Source of the DNA: JAJEBT01 sp965214975
GTDB taxonomy: Bacteria > Pseudomonadota > Alphaproteobacteria > MPNO01 > UBA830
Length of the DNA stretch: 64,000 nt
Direction of reading: 5' to 3'
Assembly: GCA_965214975.1 (NCBI GenBank)
Contig: OZ244055.1
Location: 3,658,001-3,722,000, forward strand
A program made the translations under genes and the position numbers. Positions 51,973 to 60,236 of the stretch are shown piece by piece. The notes beneath the pieces were generated by a model. The model made no database searches and was not told the origin of the DNA. It saw only the letters and a list, made by a program, of their open reading frames with translations. Positions within the stretch are counted from its first letter, which is position 1; each line of letters begins with the position of its first letter.

Positions 51973-52892
51973 GCCGCCTCGTCCCGGCGCTCGCCGCCGC
52001 GCTGGCGCTCGCCGCCGCGCCCGCGCCGGCCGCGGAGCCGGCCCCGGCGCCGGACGTGTGGCCGGACCGGGCGGCGACCGACGACGACGCGGCCCGCGCC
52101 GGGCGGTCCCGCCTGCCGCTCACCCAGCGCCAGATCGAGACCCTGGGCGAGCTGCTGAGGCAGTCCCGGCGGGCCGCCAGGCGCGCCGAGGGACCGCGCC
52201 CGCGGGGCGCCGTCCGCCGCGTCGACATCGTCTCGGCGATGTCCGGCCCGGTCCCCGTGGTCCGCGTCCGCCGCGGACACGTGACCGTGGTGTCGGTCAC
52301 CGACGCCTCGGGCGCGCCGTGGCCGATCCGCGAGGCCGTCCTCGACGAGCGGTTCCTGGCCTCGGACGCGAAGCCGTCCGACCACGTGCTCTACCTGTCG
52401 CCCCGGGCGCCGCTGATCGCCGGCAACGCGGCGCTGCGGCTCCGCGGACGCCCGGATCCGGTGATCCTCGCCCTCGAGGAGGGAGGGGACGGCTTCGACC
52501 ACATGGTCGACGTCCGCCTCGCCGCGCCCGGCCCCGACGCCGACCCCGAGGCGCTGACCCGCCCGGAGGCCCTGTCCGCCGGCGACGACGCGCTCGTCGG
52601 CGTCCTGACCGGGAATCCCCCGCCCGGCGCCCGGCGCGTCGCGGTCGAGGGCGGCGGCGCCGGCGACCGCGCCTGGAGGCTCGGCGACGACCTCCTGCTG
52701 GTCACCGCCCTGCACCTGCTGTCGCCCGGCCCCCGCGCCGCGGAGCGCGGCGGAGGCGGAAGATGGGCCTACCGCCTGCCGTTCGTGCCGCTCGCCCTGG
52801 TGTCGCGCGACGGGCGGATCGCGCGCCTCGCGTTCCGCCCCCGCGCCGGACTCCCGGAAGAGGCCCCGGAAGAGGAAGGGGACGCCCGATGA
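51969..52892 (+). CDS. traN: DotH/TraN-type outer-membrane core protein
   Basis: 307 residues from GTG 51969. Signal peptide (LALAAAPAPAAEPAP), a helical region (LTQRQIETLGELLRQSRRAA), and the C-terminal VirB9-like domain: VVRVRRGHVTVVSVTDASGA, WPIREAVLDERFL, HVLYLSPRAPLIAGNAALRL. DotH is the outer-membrane ring subunit placed by DotC and DotD, both present upstream. Size is close to family members. Confidence 0.88.
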   Translation: MSRLVPALAAALALAAAPAPAAEPAPAPDVWPDRAATDDDAARAGRSRLPLTQRQIETLGELLRQSRRAARRAEGPRPRGAVRRVDIVSAMSGPVPVVRVRRGHVTVVSVTDASGAPWPIREAVLDERFLASDAKPSDHVLYLSPRAPLIAGNAALRLRGRPDPVILALEEGGDGFDHMVDVRLAAPGPDADPEALTRPEALSAGDDALVGVLTGNPPPGARRVAVEGGGAGDRAWRLGDDLLLVTALHLLSPGPRAAERGGGGRWAYRLPFVPLALVSRDGRIARLAFRPRAGLPEEAPEEEGDAR

Positions 52893-53164
52893 CCAGAAAG
52901 GAGCTGGTGCGGATCGTCGTCGCCCGGACCGGGGCGCGCCGGGCGCTCGCCGCGGCCGCCCTCGACGCGGTCACCGACGCGATCGCGGACGCGCTCGCCG
53001 CCGGAGGCAGCGTCACCGTCAGGAATTTCGGGAGGTTCGAGACCTTCGTGTCGGCGCCCACCCGGTCGGTGGACCCGCGCACCGGACAGCCGCTGCGGGT
53101 GCCGCCGCGGCGCCGGATCCGCTTCGCCGCCGCGCCGGCGCTGCGGCGGAGGCTCCGGCCGTGA
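52889..53164 (+). CDS. HU/IHF-family DNA-binding protein inside the tra operon
   Basis: 91 residues of the bacterial histone-like family: MTRKELVRIVVARTGARRAL, the dimer core AVTDAIADALAAGGSVTVRN, GRFETFVSAPTRSVDPRTG and the beta-arm region QPLRVPPRRRIRFAAAPALR. It binds and bends DNA. It is embedded between traN and traO with 4-base overlaps on both sides. A tra-embedded HU is not part of the R64 core set and might help shape DNA at the transfer origin or regulate the operon. Confidence 0.88.
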   Translation: MTRKELVRIVVARTGARRALAAAALDAVTDAIADALAAGGSVTVRNFGRFETFVSAPTRSVDPRTGQPLRVPPRRRIRFAAAPALRRRLRP

Positions 53165-54255
53165 GACGCCGCCTCCCGGCGCTCGCGGCGGCGCTCGCCG
53201 CCTGCGCGATCGCGGGCCCGGGCCTCGCCCAGCCGGTCATCGAGACCGACTCCGGGCACATCCGGCTCGGCCCCGAGGACGCACTGACGCCGGCCCAGAC
53301 CGAAGCCCTGGAGGAGAGCGAGCGCCAGCGCATCGACCGGGCCCGGAGGACCGGGGAATCGGCGCTTCCGACGATGACCGGGGAGACCCGCGCGCCGCCC
53401 CCGCCCCCGCCCGCGCCGCCGCCGGCGCTCGCGCCCGCCCCGCCGGCGACCGCGCCCGCGGCCGTCGCGGTCCCCGCCGCCCGGACGCCCCCGCGGCCCT
53501 CCTACGAGACCCTCGACGAGCCGGCGGACGCCTACGGCGACGCGATCGACGCGCTGCTCGACGCCTGGACCAGGCCGCCGAAGGTCGTGCGCGTGGCCTA
53601 TCCCGAACCGGCCCGCCCGGAGGCGCCGGCCGCGGCGGAGATCCCTCCGGCGCCGGCGGACGCGGGCGTCCCGCGCGTCGCCCCGGGGACCGCGCTCCAC
53701 GCCCGCGCGCTCCACGAGATCCGCTCCGACGTCGGCGGCCCGGTCGTCGTCGAGCTGCTGGAGCCGCCGCTCGCCGGCGCCGTCGCCACCGGCCGCTTCG
53801 AGGCCGCGGGCGACCGCATGACGCTCCGGCTGACGGCGCTGTCGTGGCGCGGCGCGACGGTCCCGATCGACGCCTGGGCCGTGGATCCGGCCACCTCCGG
53901 CTTCGCCGTCCCGGCCGACGTCGACCGTCACCTGTTCGCGCGCCTCGTGCTGCCGGCGGCGCTCCGCTTCGTCGAGGGGTTCCTCGCCCGCGCCTCGGAG
54001 CCCGAGCGCACCGTCGGCACCGACGGCGCGGTCTCCCACACCACCGCGGAGGCCACGGAGCGCCAGGCGTGGTACGCCGGCGGCGCCGCGGCGACGCGGA
54101 GCCTCGGCGACATCCTGCTCCAGGACGCCCCCTCCCGCCCGACGCTGCGGATCCCGCGCGACACCGAGCTCGCGGTGCTGTTCCTCGCCCCGCCGGGCGC
54201 GCCGGGGACGCGCCCGCGGGCCGCCCCCGCGGCGGCCGCGGAGGCGGGGCGGTGA
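53161..54255 (+). CDS. traO: DotG/TraO-type core-complex protein (VirB10-like C-terminus)
   Basis: 364 residues from GTG 53161. An N-terminal export/anchor segment (LAAALAACAIAGPGLAQ), a charged helical stretch, a Pro-rich rod (APPPPPPAPPPALAPAPPAT, ~78-100), then the C-terminal VirB10/TrbI-like domain (~175-345: RALHEIRSDVGGPVVVELLE, AGAVATGRFEAAGDRMTLRL, LRFVEGFLARASEP, LRIPRDTELAVLFLAPPG). This domain lines the secretion pore through both membranes. The DotG family is usually much longer, with pentapeptide-type repeats, which this one lacks. Confidence 0.85.
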   Translation: MRRRLPALAAALAACAIAGPGLAQPVIETDSGHIRLGPEDALTPAQTEALEESERQRIDRARRTGESALPTMTGETRAPPPPPPAPPPALAPAPPATAPAAVAVPAARTPPRPSYETLDEPADAYGDAIDALLDAWTRPPKVVRVAYPEPARPEAPAAAEIPPAPADAGVPRVAPGTALHARALHEIRSDVGGPVVVELLEPPLAGAVATGRFEAAGDRMTLRLTALSWRGATVPIDAWAVDPATSGFAVPADVDRHLFARLVLPAALRFVEGFLARASEPERTVGTDGAVSHTTAEATERQAWYAGGAAATRSLGDILLQDAPSRPTLRIPRDTELAVLFLAPPGAPGTRPRAAPAAAAEAGR

Positions 54256-54776
54256 ACGACCTCGGCGCCGCGCTCGTGCGGTTCGCCGTCGACGTCGAGC
54301 CCGCGGTTCTCGGCCTCGTCGGCGTCGGCTGCTATCTCCTCGCCGCCGCGTCGTTCCTCGCCGGCTGCCTGCGCGTCGTCCGCCACGCCGACGCCCCGGC
54401 GCGGGCCCCGGGCGGAACCGGAACGGCGCTCTGCTTCGTCAACGTCGCCGTCCTCGTCACGCTGCCCTCGTGGCTCGACGCCGCCGGCGAGACCCTTTTC
54501 GGCGCCTCCCGCACCGCCGCCTCGGCCAGCCTCGGCTACGGCGGGAAGGCCGCCGACTGGACGGCGCTGCTCGCCGCCGCGTTCGCGATCGTGTCGCTGA
54601 TCGGCCTGTTCGCGGTCGTCCGCGGCCTGTTCGCGCTGCGCGCCGCCGCCGACGGCAAGGCGTCGGCGCCGGCGGCCGCGATGCACCTCCTCGGCGGCGT
54701 CTGCGCCTGGCACATCGTGCCGCTGGTCGCCGCGGTGCAGGACACGCTCGGCATCGCGGTGCTGCGCATCACCTGA
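54252..54776 (+). CDS. traQ: TraQ/IcmC-like membrane protein
   Basis: 174 residues, hydrophobic with about four segments: VEPAVLGLVGVGCYLLAAAS, GTALCFVNVAVLVTLPSWL, WTALLAAAFAIVSLIGLFAV, AAAMHLLGGVCAWHIVPLVA. Size, topology and its place between TraO and a smaller related membrane protein match TraQ of IncI plasmids and IcmC (DotE) of Legionella. Similarity is weak at residue level, so the name is positional as well as topological. GTGA overlap with traO. Confidence 0.68.
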   Translation: MNDLGAALVRFAVDVEPAVLGLVGVGCYLLAAASFLAGCLRVVRHADAPARAPGGTGTALCFVNVAVLVTLPSWLDAAGETLFGASRTAASASLGYGGKAADWTALLAAAFAIVSLIGLFAVVRGLFALRAAADGKASAPAAAMHLLGGVCAWHIVPLVAAVQDTLGIAVLRIT

Positions 54777-54790
54777 TCGGGAGACCCGTC

Positions 54791-55135
54791 ATGACCGCCA
54801 CCCTCCGCCGCCTCCTCGCCGCCCTCGCGGCCGCCGCGCCCGCGCCCGCCGCCGCCGTGTCCATCGGCGACATGGCCGACGCCGCGGCCGCCAATCTCGA
54901 CGCGGTCGGGCCGCTGCTCGCGGCGCTGTTCTACGTCGTCGGCATCGCGCTCGTCGGGTTCGGCCTGGTGCGCCTCAAGCGCCATGTCGACCAGCCCCAG
55001 CAGGCCACCCTCGCGGCCGCGCTCGTCACCATCGTCATCGGGGTGGCGCTTCTCATGGCGCCGACGCTGATCAACGGCGTCGCCGAGACCTTCGGCATCA
55101 CCGGCGGCGACAGCGTGCAGACGCCGCGCCTGTAG
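54791..55135 (+). CDS. traR: TraR/IcmD-like membrane protein
   Basis: 114 residues: a signal-like start (LLAALAAAAPAPAAAVS) and two membrane segments (AALFYVVGIALVGFGLVRLK and ATLAAALVTIVIGVALLMAP) in the pattern of TraR and IcmD (DotP), the smaller relatives of TraQ/IcmC. GDMADAAAANLDAVGPLLAA precedes the first helix, as in that family. Located between TraQ and the TraU ATPase, as in IncI plasmids. Confidence 0.72.
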   Translation: MTATLRRLLAALAAAAPAPAAAVSIGDMADAAAANLDAVGPLLAALFYVVGIALVGFGLVRLKRHVDQPQQATLAAALVTIVIGVALLMAPTLINGVAETFGITGGDSVQTPRL

Positions 55136-55169
55136 CCGCGCCCGCCGCCGCCCCGCCCGCCGACCGCCC

Positions 55170-58166
55170 GTGCCGTCGCTCCTCGAGACCGCGCAGCGCG
55201 CGCTGTGGGCGGCCCGCCGCAAGCCGCTCGAGGCGTTTCTCGCGCCGGTCGCGGCCCTCGGCGACCGGATCGTCTGCCGCGACGGCTCGCTCGCGACGCT
55301 GGTCGAGATCTCGGGGTCGCGGTCCATGATCGGCGCCCCCGAGCTCGAGGCGTTCGCCGAGACCGTGGGCCGGCGTCTCAACGCGCCGCTGGCGCGGCGC
55401 GGGCACGCGCTCCACGTGGTGTTCGAGCGCTCCGGGGGCGCCCGCCCGGTGTCGGCGATCTGCGAGCGCGGCCGCGCGCAGGCGGCGGCGCTGGGCCTCG
55501 ACCTCGACGACCTGTTCCGCGAGAGGGAGGCCCGTCTCGCCCCCGCCTGCGCGCTCGAGACCGTCGTCGCCGCCGCCTGGACCCGCCCGTCGGTGCTGGC
55601 GCCGGCCGAGATCGCCCGCGGCCGCCGCACCGCCCGCGCCCGCCTCCGGGACTGGCTGCCGGCGCCCGCGGACAGCCAGTGCCCGCTCGCCGTCCACGAC
55701 GCCCTCTCGCCCCGCCACGCGGCCTGGACCGACGGCGTCGCGGACGCCCTCGCCGCCGCCGGCGTCGACGTCCGCCCGATGACCGGCGAGGAGGCGGTCC
55801 GGACGCTCCGGACCATGATCTCCGGCGCCGCGTCGACGCCGCCCGACTGGCGGCCGGTCACGGCCGCGAACGACGCGCCGCCGCGGGTGACCGAGCCCCT
55901 CGAGGACGGCGGGTTCCCGCCGCCGCTGGCGCCGCAGATCCTCGTCCGCGAGCCCGACTGCACCGCCGCGACGGTCCGCGTCGACGACCGGGTCTACGCG
56001 CCGCTCGACATGATTCTCGGCCCCCGGGCGGCGCGGCCGTTCGACGAGCTGGTCGCGGCGGCCGCGAGGGCGGGGATCCCGCTCCGCGCGTCGTTCCTGA
56101 TCGAGGGCGGCGGCCTCGCCGGCATGGACGCCGCCGCCGCCCGCGTCGCGTCGGCGTTCCTGGCGTTCTCGTCCGAGGATTCGATCCGGGTCCGCGACTC
56201 CATGCGCGACCTCGCCGACGCAGCCGCGGAATCCCGCGCGGTCGTGCGGCTCAGGGTCGGGTTCCTGACCTGGGCCGGACCGGCGGACGGCGAGGACGCG
56301 CTCGCGCACCGGCTCGGGCGCCTGCAGCGGGCGGTCGAGGCGTGGGGCGAGGCGGTCTGCACCCCCGTCGTCGGCGATCCGCTGGAGACGCTGGCGTCGT
56401 CGGTCCCCGGCTTCGCCTGCGCCGCGACCGCGCCGGCCGCCCGCGCGCCGCTGGCCGAGGCGCTGCGCCTGCTTCCCGTCGGCCGGCCCGCGGCCATGGC
56501 CCGCGGCGCCGCGGACCACGTCTTCCGCTCGCCGGACGGGCGCCTGCTGCCGTGGTCGTCGGCCTCCGGCGGCGACCACGGCCTCGACCTGGTCTACGGC
56601 GTGCCCGGCCGCGGCAAGAGCGTGCTGCTCGCCTCGCTCGCGCTGGCCCACGTCCTCCAGTCCGGCCAGGCCGAGCTGCCGCGCCTCGCCATCGTCGACG
56701 TCGGCGCGTCGAGCTCGGGGCTGGTGTCGCTGATCCGCGACGCGCTGCCGGCGTCGCGGCGCGACGAGGCGGGCTGGTTCCCGCTGCGCATGGACGACGC
56801 CTGCGCGATCAACCCCATGGACACGCCGCTCGGCTGCCGCCGCCCCATCCCGTCGTCGCGCGCGTTCCTCGAGGGGATGCTGCAGATCGTGCTCACGCCG
56901 CCGGGGCGGACGGGCGTGCCCGACGGCCTGCGCGAGATCGCCGGCCCGGCGATCGACGCCGCCTACGAGATGCGCTCCGACGACCGCGCCGGCTCGGAGC
57001 CGCGGCGCTACGCCCCCGGCCGCGACCCCGCCGTCGACCGGGCGCTCGAGGAGCGCGACTGCCGCGTCGCGCCCGACGCCGTCTGGTGGGAGGTCGTCGA
57101 CGCCCTGTTCGAGGCCGGCGCCCCCGGCGACGCGGCGCGGGCCCAGCGGCACGCGGTGCCGGTTCTCCCCGACCTGGTCTCGGCCGCCCGTTCCGACGCC
57201 GTGCAGGGCCTCGTGCGCACCGCCGGCTACGGCGCCGCCGGCGAGACCGCGACCGAGGCCTTCGCGCGCGTCCTGACCGCGGCCGCGGGCGAGTGGCCGA
57301 TCATGTTCCGCTCCACGACCTTCGACGTCAGCGCCGCCCGCGTCGCCGGCGTCGATCTCCGGGAGGTGGCGCCCCGCGGCTCGGCCGCCGAGGACCGCCA
57401 GACCGCCGCCATGTACCTGCTGGCCCGCCACGCGCTGACGCGCGACTGGTGGATGGCCGCCGAGGACGTCGATCTCGCCCCCGGCCGCTACCGGGCCTGG
57501 CACCGGAGCCGGCACCGCCGGATCGCGGAGGCCCCGAAGCGGCTGGCCTACGACGAGTACCACCGGACCGCGGCGTCGCCGGCGGTGCGGGTGCAGGTCG
57601 AGCGCGACGCCCGCGAGGCGCGCAAGCAGCGCGTGACGCTGTGCCTCGCCAGCCAGCGGCTCGAGGATTTCGGGGAGTCGCTGGTCGAGCTCGCCAACCG
57701 CTACTGGATCCTCGGCGCCGGCGGCCTCGACCGCGAGCTCGCCGTCATGTCCGGGGTCTTCGGCCTCGGCGACACGCTCCGGGACGCGGTCCGCCACGAG
57801 CTGACCGGCCCCGGCCGCGACGGCGCGCCGGCGCTGCTGATCGGCACCGGCGAGCGCGGCCGCCGCGAGCAGGTGGTCGTCAACGCCCCCGGCGCCGTCG
57901 AGCTGTGGGCGCTGACCACGGCGCCCCGCGACGTGTCGCTGCGCGACCGCGTCTCCGGGCGGCTGCCGCCGCCCCTGGCCCGGGCCGCGCTCGCGCGGGC
58001 GTTTCCCGCCGGCTCGGCCGCCGCCCGCATCGAGGCCGAGACCGCGGATCTCGAGGCCCGGAGCCTCCGCGCCGACGAGAACAGCGTCCTCGACCGCATC
58101 GCGGACGAGGTCGTCGCCCTGGGGGCCGCGCCCCCGCCGCAGGCGGCCGACGGCCGCGCAACCTGA
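55170..58166 (+). CDS. traU: DotO/TraU-type ATPase of the type IVB system
   Basis: 998 residues, the usual length of TraU/IcmB (DotO), the VirB4-like energy source of the type IVB channel. Walker A is GVPGRGKSV at ~476-484 (LDLVYGVPGRGKSVLLASLA), followed by LAIVDVGASSSGLVSLIRDA. The Walker B-type segment AEAPKRLAYDEYHRT is near residue 785-800, and VTLCLASQRLEDFGESLVEL and YWILGAGGLDREL follow. The N-terminal ~450 residues include AFAETVGRRLNAPLARRGHA, typical of the family. The start is GTG, 34 bases after the traR stop with no strong RBS. Confidence 0.9.
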   Translation: MPSLLETAQRALWAARRKPLEAFLAPVAALGDRIVCRDGSLATLVEISGSRSMIGAPELEAFAETVGRRLNAPLARRGHALHVVFERSGGARPVSAICERGRAQAAALGLDLDDLFREREARLAPACALETVVAAAWTRPSVLAPAEIARGRRTARARLRDWLPAPADSQCPLAVHDALSPRHAAWTDGVADALAAAGVDVRPMTGEEAVRTLRTMISGAASTPPDWRPVTAANDAPPRVTEPLEDGGFPPPLAPQILVREPDCTAATVRVDDRVYAPLDMILGPRAARPFDELVAAAARAGIPLRASFLIEGGGLAGMDAAAARVASAFLAFSSEDSIRVRDSMRDLADAAAESRAVVRLRVGFLTWAGPADGEDALAHRLGRLQRAVEAWGEAVCTPVVGDPLETLASSVPGFACAATAPAARAPLAEALRLLPVGRPAAMARGAADHVFRSPDGRLLPWSSASGGDHGLDLVYGVPGRGKSVLLASLALAHVLQSGQAELPRLAIVDVGASSSGLVSLIRDALPASRRDEAGWFPLRMDDACAINPMDTPLGCRRPIPSSRAFLEGMLQIVLTPPGRTGVPDGLREIAGPAIDAAYEMRSDDRAGSEPRRYAPGRDPAVDRALEERDCRVAPDAVWWEVVDALFEAGAPGDAARAQRHAVPVLPDLVSAARSDAVQGLVRTAGYGAAGETATEAFARVLTAAAGEWPIMFRSTTFDVSAARVAGVDLREVAPRGSAAEDRQTAAMYLLARHALTRDWWMAAEDVDLAPGRYRAWHRSRHRRIAEAPKRLAYDEYHRTAASPAVRVQVERDAREARKQRVTLCLASQRLEDFGESLVELANRYWILGAGGLDRELAVMSGVFGLGDTLRDAVRHELTGPGRDGAPALLIGTGERGRREQVVVNAPGAVELWALTTAPRDVSLRDRVSGRLPPPLARAALARAFPAGSAAARIEAETADLEARSLRADENSVLDRIADEVVALGAAPPPQAADGRAT

Positions 58167-58178
58167 AAGGACAGAGCC

Positions 58179-58571
58179 ATGCTTCAGCAGAACAGGGTCA
58201 CGCTCATCGGCTACGCCTCGTCGGAACCGGAGGTCCGCGCGACCCCGGGCGGAACCGAGGTCGCGAACTTCCGCCTCGCGACCAGCCGGCGGTGGTCGAG
58301 GGCCGATTCCGACGAGATCGAGGAGTCGACCCAGTTCCACGCCGTCGTCGCCTGGGGATCCCACGCCTCCGCCGTCCGGCAGTTCGTCGCCCGCGGCGCC
58401 GCGGTCCAGGTCGAGGGGCGTCTCGAGTACCGCTCCTGGAAGACCGAGGACGGCCAGACCCGCACCGCGACCGAGATCGTCGTCGCCGGCGCCGCGGGGC
58501 TCGTCAACGCCCTCCGCCCCGCCCCGCAGGCGCCCGCGGCGCCCGCGGCGGACGAACCCCATGCGGCCTGA
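58179..58571 (+). CDS. ssb: single-stranded DNA-binding protein
   Basis: 130 residues with the bacterial SSB OB-fold: MLQQNRVTLIGYASSEPEVR, GTEVANFRLATSRRWSR, STQFHAVVAWGSHASAVRQF and GAAVQVEGRLEYRSWKTEDG. The C-terminal tail is short and Pro/Ala-rich and lacks the acidic DDDIPF-type tip that recruits host repair proteins. Plasmid SSBs coat the transferred strand in donor and recipient. The ATG follows AAAGGA, 12 bases after traU. Overlaps the next gene by 11 bases. Confidence 0.92.
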   Translation: MLQQNRVTLIGYASSEPEVRATPGGTEVANFRLATSRRWSRADSDEIEESTQFHAVVAWGSHASAVRQFVARGAAVQVEGRLEYRSWKTEDGQTRTATEIVVAGAAGLVNALRPAPQAPAAPAADEPHAA

Positions 58572-59046
58572 CGCGCTCGCGCTCGCGGCCGTTCTCTGCG
58601 CGGCGGCCCCGTCCGCCGCGCAGGATCCCGCCGCGCCGTCCCCCGACTGCGACCCCGGGGTCGCCGCCGTCCTCGACGAGGCGGCCCGGGAAGGGGCCGC
58701 CGACGACGTCGCCGTGATCCGGGAGGTGGTCCGCGACACCGAGTCGATCTTCGACCTCTCGTGTCTCGACTTCGACTTCCGCCACCACGACGTCCTGTTC
58801 GACCCGTCGGCCGGCATCGAGGCCATCCTCCGCCGCGCCCGCCGCGAGCTCTGCTCCGCCGCCCGCGCGGCCTACGGACGCTACGTCACGCGCCCGGTCG
58901 CCGACGTCCGCCGCGACGCCCGCCGCCGGCTGCCCGGGCTCGACCTGCCGCCCGCCCCCCGCGACGCGCCGCCCGTGCTGCGCACGCCCGACGACAACCC
59001 GCGCGACCGCAGCCGCTACCGCGACGCGATCGGAGGACCGAGATGA
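58561..59046 (+). CDS. small exported hypothetical protein with several cysteines
   Basis: 161 residues. Signal peptide (LALAAVLCAAAPSAAQDP), then PDCDPGVAAVLDEAAREGAA, FDLSCLDFDFRHHDVLFDPS, EAILRRARRELCSAARAAYG. It ends RSRYRDAIGGPR, the same GGPR end as the gene before 45029. The acidic start and pattern DLSCLDF resemble small conjugation proteins of unknown role found near TraY/TraX; I cannot name the family. Probably periplasmic with a disulfide. Confidence 0.58.
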   Translation: MRPDALALAAVLCAAAPSAAQDPAAPSPDCDPGVAAVLDEAAREGAADDVAVIREVVRDTESIFDLSCLDFDFRHHDVLFDPSAGIEAILRRARRELCSAARAAYGRYVTRPVADVRRDARRRLPGLDLPPAPRDAPPVLRTPDDNPRDRSRYRDAIGGPR

Positions 59047-60236
59047 CGCTCCCGCCCGCCCCGAAGGAAACGGGTGCAATGTTTGCACTCCCCAGGACGC
59101 CAGCCGCCGCTCTCCTTCTCGCCGCGCTCGCCCTTCCGGCGCTCGCCCCGCAGCCCGCGCACGCGCTGTTCGGCGGCGGGGGAGGGCGCTGCGACCCGAC
59201 GGACAACGACCGGACGGAGGCCACCCGCGCGATCCGCGCCGTCAACGCGCGCATCGACGCCGCCGAGGCCGCGATCGTCGAGGCCCTCGGCCGCCACGCC
59301 GGGCAGACCTCCGGCTACGTCGCCCAGTCGGCGAAGGTCTCGGCCCAGGCGATCGACGCCCAGGCCCGCGTGCGGGCCCAGACGGCCCGCGAGGTCGAGG
59401 AGGCCGGGGCCGTCCGCTCCCGCCTGCCCACCCGCGCGGCCTGCGCCGCGGCGACCGGGATGCGGGGCCTCGGCGAGACCCGGCGGGCCTCGGAATCCGC
59501 CGCCGGCCGCGCCGACCGGGCCGAGACCGGGCGCATCGTGAGCGACCGCGCCGCGACCCCGGCCCCCGGCGCGGCCGCGGACGCCTCGGCGCGGTTCCGC
59601 GAGATCGCCGCCGCCTGGTGCTCCCCCGCGCGGTCCGGCGACCCCGCCTGCAGCGGCCCCGACGACCGGCACGCGGCCGACATGCGGCCCGCGACCCTGT
59701 TCGACGCCCGCACCATCCGCGACCCCGCCGGGCTCCGCGCCGCCGTCGCGTTCTCCCGGAACGTCGCGGCGCCGGTGGTCGCGGATCCGCCCGCCGCGGG
59801 CGCCGCGGAGACCGACGCCGAGCGCCGCCGCGTGCTGATGGCGCGGGCGGCGGACGCCCGCGCGGCGCTCGCGACGGACCTGCTCGCGCACCTGCGCGCG
59901 CTGCGCGCGCCGGGCGCCGAGCTCGGCGCGTGGGCCGACGCGATCGCGCCCGGCGCGGCGCCCCCCGGCGGCCGGGTGAGCCGCTACGAGATCCTGGAGA
60001 CCCTGGCGTCGCGCCGCCTCGAGACGGTGTCGTGGGCGGCCGAGCTGCAGGGCATGGGCGCCGACAACCTCCTGCGCGCCGTCGCGCGCCTGCTCGCCAC
60101 CTCCCTCGTCCTCCAGTGGGAGAGCTTCCGGCTCGCCGAGCGGTCGGCCGCCGTCGGCGCGGCCCGCCTCGCGATCGCCGTCGAGGAGACCCGCCGCCTG
60201 CCGGGGCTCGCGACGCCTTCCGCCGGCGCGAACTGA
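59043..60236 (+). CDS. exported coiled-coil protein, TraW-like by position
   Basis: 397 residues. The start shares ~30 codons with the gene at 45029 (MTLPPAPKETGAMFALPR), then an export segment (LLLAALALPALAPQPAHALF). The mature protein begins with a conserved-looking CDPTDNDRTEATRAIRAVNA and long helices (DAAEAAIVEALGRHAGQTSG, SAKVSAQAIDAQARVRAQTA). Cysteines occur in TRAACAAATG and AAWCSPARSGDPACSG. It lies immediately before TraY, where IncI plasmids have traW and traX. The helical, cysteine-bearing form suits a periplasmic partner of TraY; similarity to TraW is not certain. Confidence 0.55.
   Translation: MTLPPAPKETGAMFALPRTPAAALLLAALALPALAPQPAHALFGGGGGRCDPTDNDRTEATRAIRAVNARIDAAEAAIVEALGRHAGQTSGYVAQSAKVSAQAIDAQARVRAQTAREVEEAGAVRSRLPTRAACAAATGMRGLGETRRASESAAGRADRAETGRIVSDRAATPAPGAAADASARFREIAAAWCSPARSGDPACSGPDDRHAADMRPATLFDARTIRDPAGLRAAVAFSRNVAAPVVADPPAAGAAETDAERRRVLMARAADARAALATDLLAHLRALRAPGAELGAWADAIAPGAAPPGGRVSRYEILETLASRRLETVSWAAELQGMGADNLLRAVARLLATSLVLQWESFRLAERSAAVGAARLAIAVEETRRLPGLATPSAGAN
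59074..59088. promoter_or_regulatory. 15-bp perfect palindrome GTGCAA-TGT-TTGCAC
   Basis: Second copy of the palindrome at 45060-45074, in the same place of the second gene but with the 3-base spacer inverted (TGT for ACA). Confidence 0.6.
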
